NCBI GenBank assembly: GCA_016712595.1
Contig: JADJQT010000002.1
Span: forward strand, 868,001 to 932,000
Reading direction: 5' to 3'
Source of the DNA: Rhodospirillales bacterium
GTDB lineage: Bacteria > Pseudomonadota > Alphaproteobacteria > Rhodospirillales > Defluviicoccaceae
Length of the DNA stretch: 64,000 nt
Position numbers and translations under genes: made by a program. Below, one piece after another: positions 61,789 through 64,000 of this stretch. Each line of letters opens with the position of its first letter. The stretch's first letter is position 1. Below the pieces are notes generated by a model that did not search any database, had not been told where the DNA came from, and worked only from the letters and a program-made list of their open reading frames with translations.

Positions 61789-63029
61789 CGCGCTTGGCCG
61801 TCGTCGGCGATCAGCCGATCGCGGCGGCGCAGGGCGGGGAACCAACGCGCCCACAGCACGGCGACGAGCAAGGTGCCAATCCCGCCGGCGACAACCGTCG
61901 GCACGGTGCCGATCAGTGAGGCGAGCATGCCGGATTCAAACTCTCCGAGCTCGTTCGAAGCACCGATGAAAACGGTATTGACCGCCGAGACCCGTCCGCG
62001 CATGGCGTCCGGCGTTTCGATCTGCACTAACGTTTGACGAACGAACACGCTGACCATATCGGCCGCGCCGAGCACGAGCAGGCAGGCGAGCGAGAAGACG
62101 AGGCTTGTTGAGACGCCGAAACAGACAGTCGCCAGTCCGAAGACGCCGACGGCCTCGAACATCCTGCGGCCGGTGCGCCGCGTTAGCGGCCGATAGGCGA
62201 GGAAAAGGGCCGTGCACGAAGCACCCACCGCCGGCATCGAGCGCAGCAAGCCCAGTCCCCATGGCCCGATATTAAGGATATCAGCCGCGAAAATCGGCAG
62301 TAGCGCGGTTGCCCCGCCGAGGAGCACCGCGAAAAGGTCGAGCGAAATAGCGCCGAGGATCACCGGCTCTTGGCGGATGAAGCGAATCCCGGCGACGAGG
62401 GTCGTCCAGCTGGTTTTTTCCGGAGCGCGCGTTTGCGAGCGGTAGCGTATTGCCGCGAACAATCCAAACACGACGATAAACAGCGTCGTCGAGATCGCGA
62501 ACACGACGGCGCCGCCCAGCGCGTAGAGGAGCCCGCCGATCGCCGGCCCGGCAATGGTCGCGGTCTGCCAGGCGGTTGAGGTCCAGGCGATGGCGTTGCT
62601 GAAATGCTCGACCGGCACGAGGTTCGGAACCAGCGCCTGGCCGGCGGGATTGGCGAAGGCGCGGGTGGCACCGATCACAAAGGTCAGCAGATAGATCGGC
62701 CAGACCGCCTGCAAGCCGTGCCAGGCGAAGGCAAGCAGGCCTGCAGCGGCAGCAATGGTGAGCGCATAGCAGACGAGTAATACGGCTCGCCGGTCGAAGC
62801 GGTCGGCGACATGACCGGTAACCAGCGCCAGACAAATCGCCGGCAGGAACGCCACGAGACCGACGATCCCAAGCGCCAGGGGATCCCGCGTGATGTCGTA
62901 CACCAGCCATCCGACGGCGACATTCTGCATTTGCAAGGCCACGGCGGACAAAAACCGGCCAAGACAATAGAGGGAAAAATCGCGATGCTGGAAGGCGACC
63001 CATCCCAGGCGGCGGGAGCTCATGCTCAT
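61785..63029 (-). CDS. MFS transporter (DHA3/MFS_3-like exporter)
   Basis: Inner-membrane transporter of 414 residues with twelve hydrophobic helices. FRDFSLYCLGRFLSAVALQMQ-like sequence at the N terminus (FQHRDFSLYCLGRF) and GHVADRFDRRAVLLVCY, the loop 2-3 motif A, place it with MFS_3 proteins such as the enterobactin exporter EntS. The ATG at 63029 has GGGAG upstream (minus strand), and an ATG six bases further in is also possible. The substrate is unknown. Confidence 0.87.
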   Translation of the reverse strand: MSMSSRRLGWVAFQHRDFSLYCLGRFLSAVALQMQNVAVGWLVYDITRDPLALGIVGLVAFLPAICLALVTGHVADRFDRRAVLLVCYALTIAAAAGLLAFAWHGLQAVWPIYLLTFVIGATRAFANPAGQALVPNLVPVEHFSNAIAWTSTAWQTATIAGPAIGGLLYALGGAVVFAISTTLFIVVFGLFAAIRYRSQTRAPEKTSWTTLVAGIRFIRQEPVILGAISLDLFAVLLGGATALLPIFAADILNIGPWGLGLLRSMPAVGASCTALFLAYRPLTRRTGRRMFEAVGVFGLATVCFGVSTSLVFSLACLLVLGAADMVSVFVRQTLVQIETPDAMRGRVSAVNTVFIGASNELGEFESGMLASLIGTVPTVVAGGIGTLLVAVLWARWFPALRRRDRLIADDGQAR

Positions 63030-63254
63030 GGCTCGAGGGTAATTCCGAACAGAAAGGCAGGGTCCGCGCCGACGCGCATTGGGGCGAATGCGCGCCGGCC
63101 GGCTTCAAGCAAATGGCATGTCTCGATGGCGATTCAATCCCCGAGCAACGCGAAATCCGCTTTGCTCACACCGATGTGTTGAGGTGCCCCTTAAACAAAT
63201 ATCCTCGTCTTATTGATCCTCATCATGAACATCTCACGCTTGGTCAGCGGGATG

Positions 63255-64000
63255 CTAAGCCGCATAGGTAACGTTGATTGCATACTGTCCCTGGGTCAGG
63301 TTCCAGTCGGCGTTGCTTTGGATCAGCACGCCATTTTTGCGACAATTTATGAAGTGGACGCCGTCCATTTTGTGCGTGGCGTCAAATCCGTTCAACGCGC
63401 TGGGGAGGGGCTGGCCGTCAAAGGAGCAATCTTTCAGGGTTATATTGTATGCTGAACCTCGAACGGTATCAGCGCTCCAAACGCTTTTTACAATATTCAA
63501 TGAACACCATTGGCCGTCTCCGGTGTATGTTGCGGTGTGACCATGATGTCCAACAACACGTATATTTTCGAATAAGATATTCTGAATTGCCGCGTGATCG
63601 GATGCTTCGATATCGATCGCATGCGACGCGTGCGAATGCTCGACATCGATATTCCGGAATGTCACGTTCTGGATGTAGTCTGCCGGGGTCTCGGCGCCGA
63701 TTCCGATTGCCCGCCCGCCGTAATCATTGACGACGAAGCAATTTTCCACGAGCACCCCGTCGGTCGACCGGTTATCGGATGGCGTGCACTTGAGGGTTAT
63801 GCCGTCATCCCGGCCACGGACAAGGCAATGGTGCACCCATCCGTTCTTAAGGCTGTAAATATCGATACCATCGGAATTATTTCTCCAACCGAATATTTTG
63901 ATCCAATCGACCTCGCAATTATCGGACTTCCACAGCGAGACATTGAACCCGGGGGAATCAACGATGGTTATGCCTGAGATGCGGGAATTGGCCCCGTAAC
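63255..64000 (-). CDS. Right-handed beta-helix glycosidase (GH28-like), 5' truncated by the window edge
   Basis: The frame is open from 64000 to a stop at 63255, so about 248 C-terminal residues are visible and the start lies outside. The repeating short strands and motifs NNSDGIDIYSLKNGWVHHC (trimmed: NSDGIDIYSLKNGW) and VRGRDDGITLK match the active-site region of pectin-type GH28 polygalacturonases (DGID and DD). Further rungs (TFRNIDVEHSHASHAIDIE, NILFENIRVVG) continue the helix. The substrate could be another plant-like or bacterial polysaccharide. Confidence 0.78.
   Translation of the reverse strand, partial: YGANSRISGITIVDSPGFNVSLWKSDNCEVDWIKIFGWRNNSDGIDIYSLKNGWVHHCLVRGRDDGITLKCTPSDNRSTDGVLVENCFVVNDYGGRAIGIGAETPADYIQNVTFRNIDVEHSHASHAIDIEASDHAAIQNILFENIRVVGHHGHTATYTGDGQWCSLNIVKSVWSADTVRGSAYNITLKDCSFDGQPLPSALNGFDATHKMDGVHFINCRKNGVLIQSNADWNLTQGQYAINVTYAA

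Overview
The window is GC-rich chromosomal DNA whose genes look alphaproteobacterial: minCDE, purEK, moaA, a bo3-type ubiquinol oxidase, a LuxI/LuxR pair and FadL. The order is probably Rhodospirillales-like, but this is an impression from protein sequence only. No rRNA, tRNA or CRISPR array was seen. Several genes outside the mobile elements are split by one-base frameshifts, so either gene decay or residual indel errors in the assembly must be kept in mind.

Layout. 1-4.7 kb: a minus-strand operon poxB-cyoA-cyoB-cyoC (pyruvate:quinone oxidoreductase feeding a quinol oxidase). 5.1-7.6 kb: a composite pseudogene in which a second TPP enzyme runs into a shredded FAD/Fe-S oxidoreductase. 8.1-16 kb: Na+/H+ antiporter, DUF4396 membrane protein, GH15 glucoamylase/trehalase, a rhodopsin-transducer-family protein beside a frameshifted enolase-superfamily gene, an SDR oxidoreductase and a CDF metal transporter. 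16.1-23.0 kb: an insertion-sequence graveyard (ISL3, IS1595 split by an IS91-like unit, IS630 inserted into IS3, a second IS3, an IS5-like relic) that also holds a fragment resembling the type I-G/I-U CRISPR protein Csb2. 23.0-34.3 kb: a surface-polysaccharide region (four soluble or membrane-anchored glycosyltransferases, a flippase, a GT39-like membrane protein) that includes a serralysin-type RTX metalloprotease. 34.9-42.6 kb: Old Yellow Enzyme, GH13 amylase and a full-length Lhr helicase.

42.7-51.1 kb: a decayed LprI/MliC-like gene, an EamA exporter with a divergent ArsR regulator, a TIR-STAND-FGE protein (the best candidate for a conflict or defence system), and a two-gene operon that together resembles the single protein VioB of violacein biosynthesis. 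51.3-57.5 kb: purEK, minCDE, moaA and luxI. 57.5-60.8 kb: fadL, a small unknown gene and luxR preceded by a short overlapping leader ORF. 60.8-64 kb: HNH nuclease, acyl-CoA thioesterase, MFS transporter and a truncated beta-helix glycosidase.

Genes that plausibly work together: poxB with cyoABC as a short pyruvate-to-oxygen electron chain; luxI-fadL-luxR as acyl-homoserine-lactone synthesis, uptake and response; the ferritin-like and VioB-N-like pair as one enzyme complex; MinC, MinD and MinE in division-site placement.
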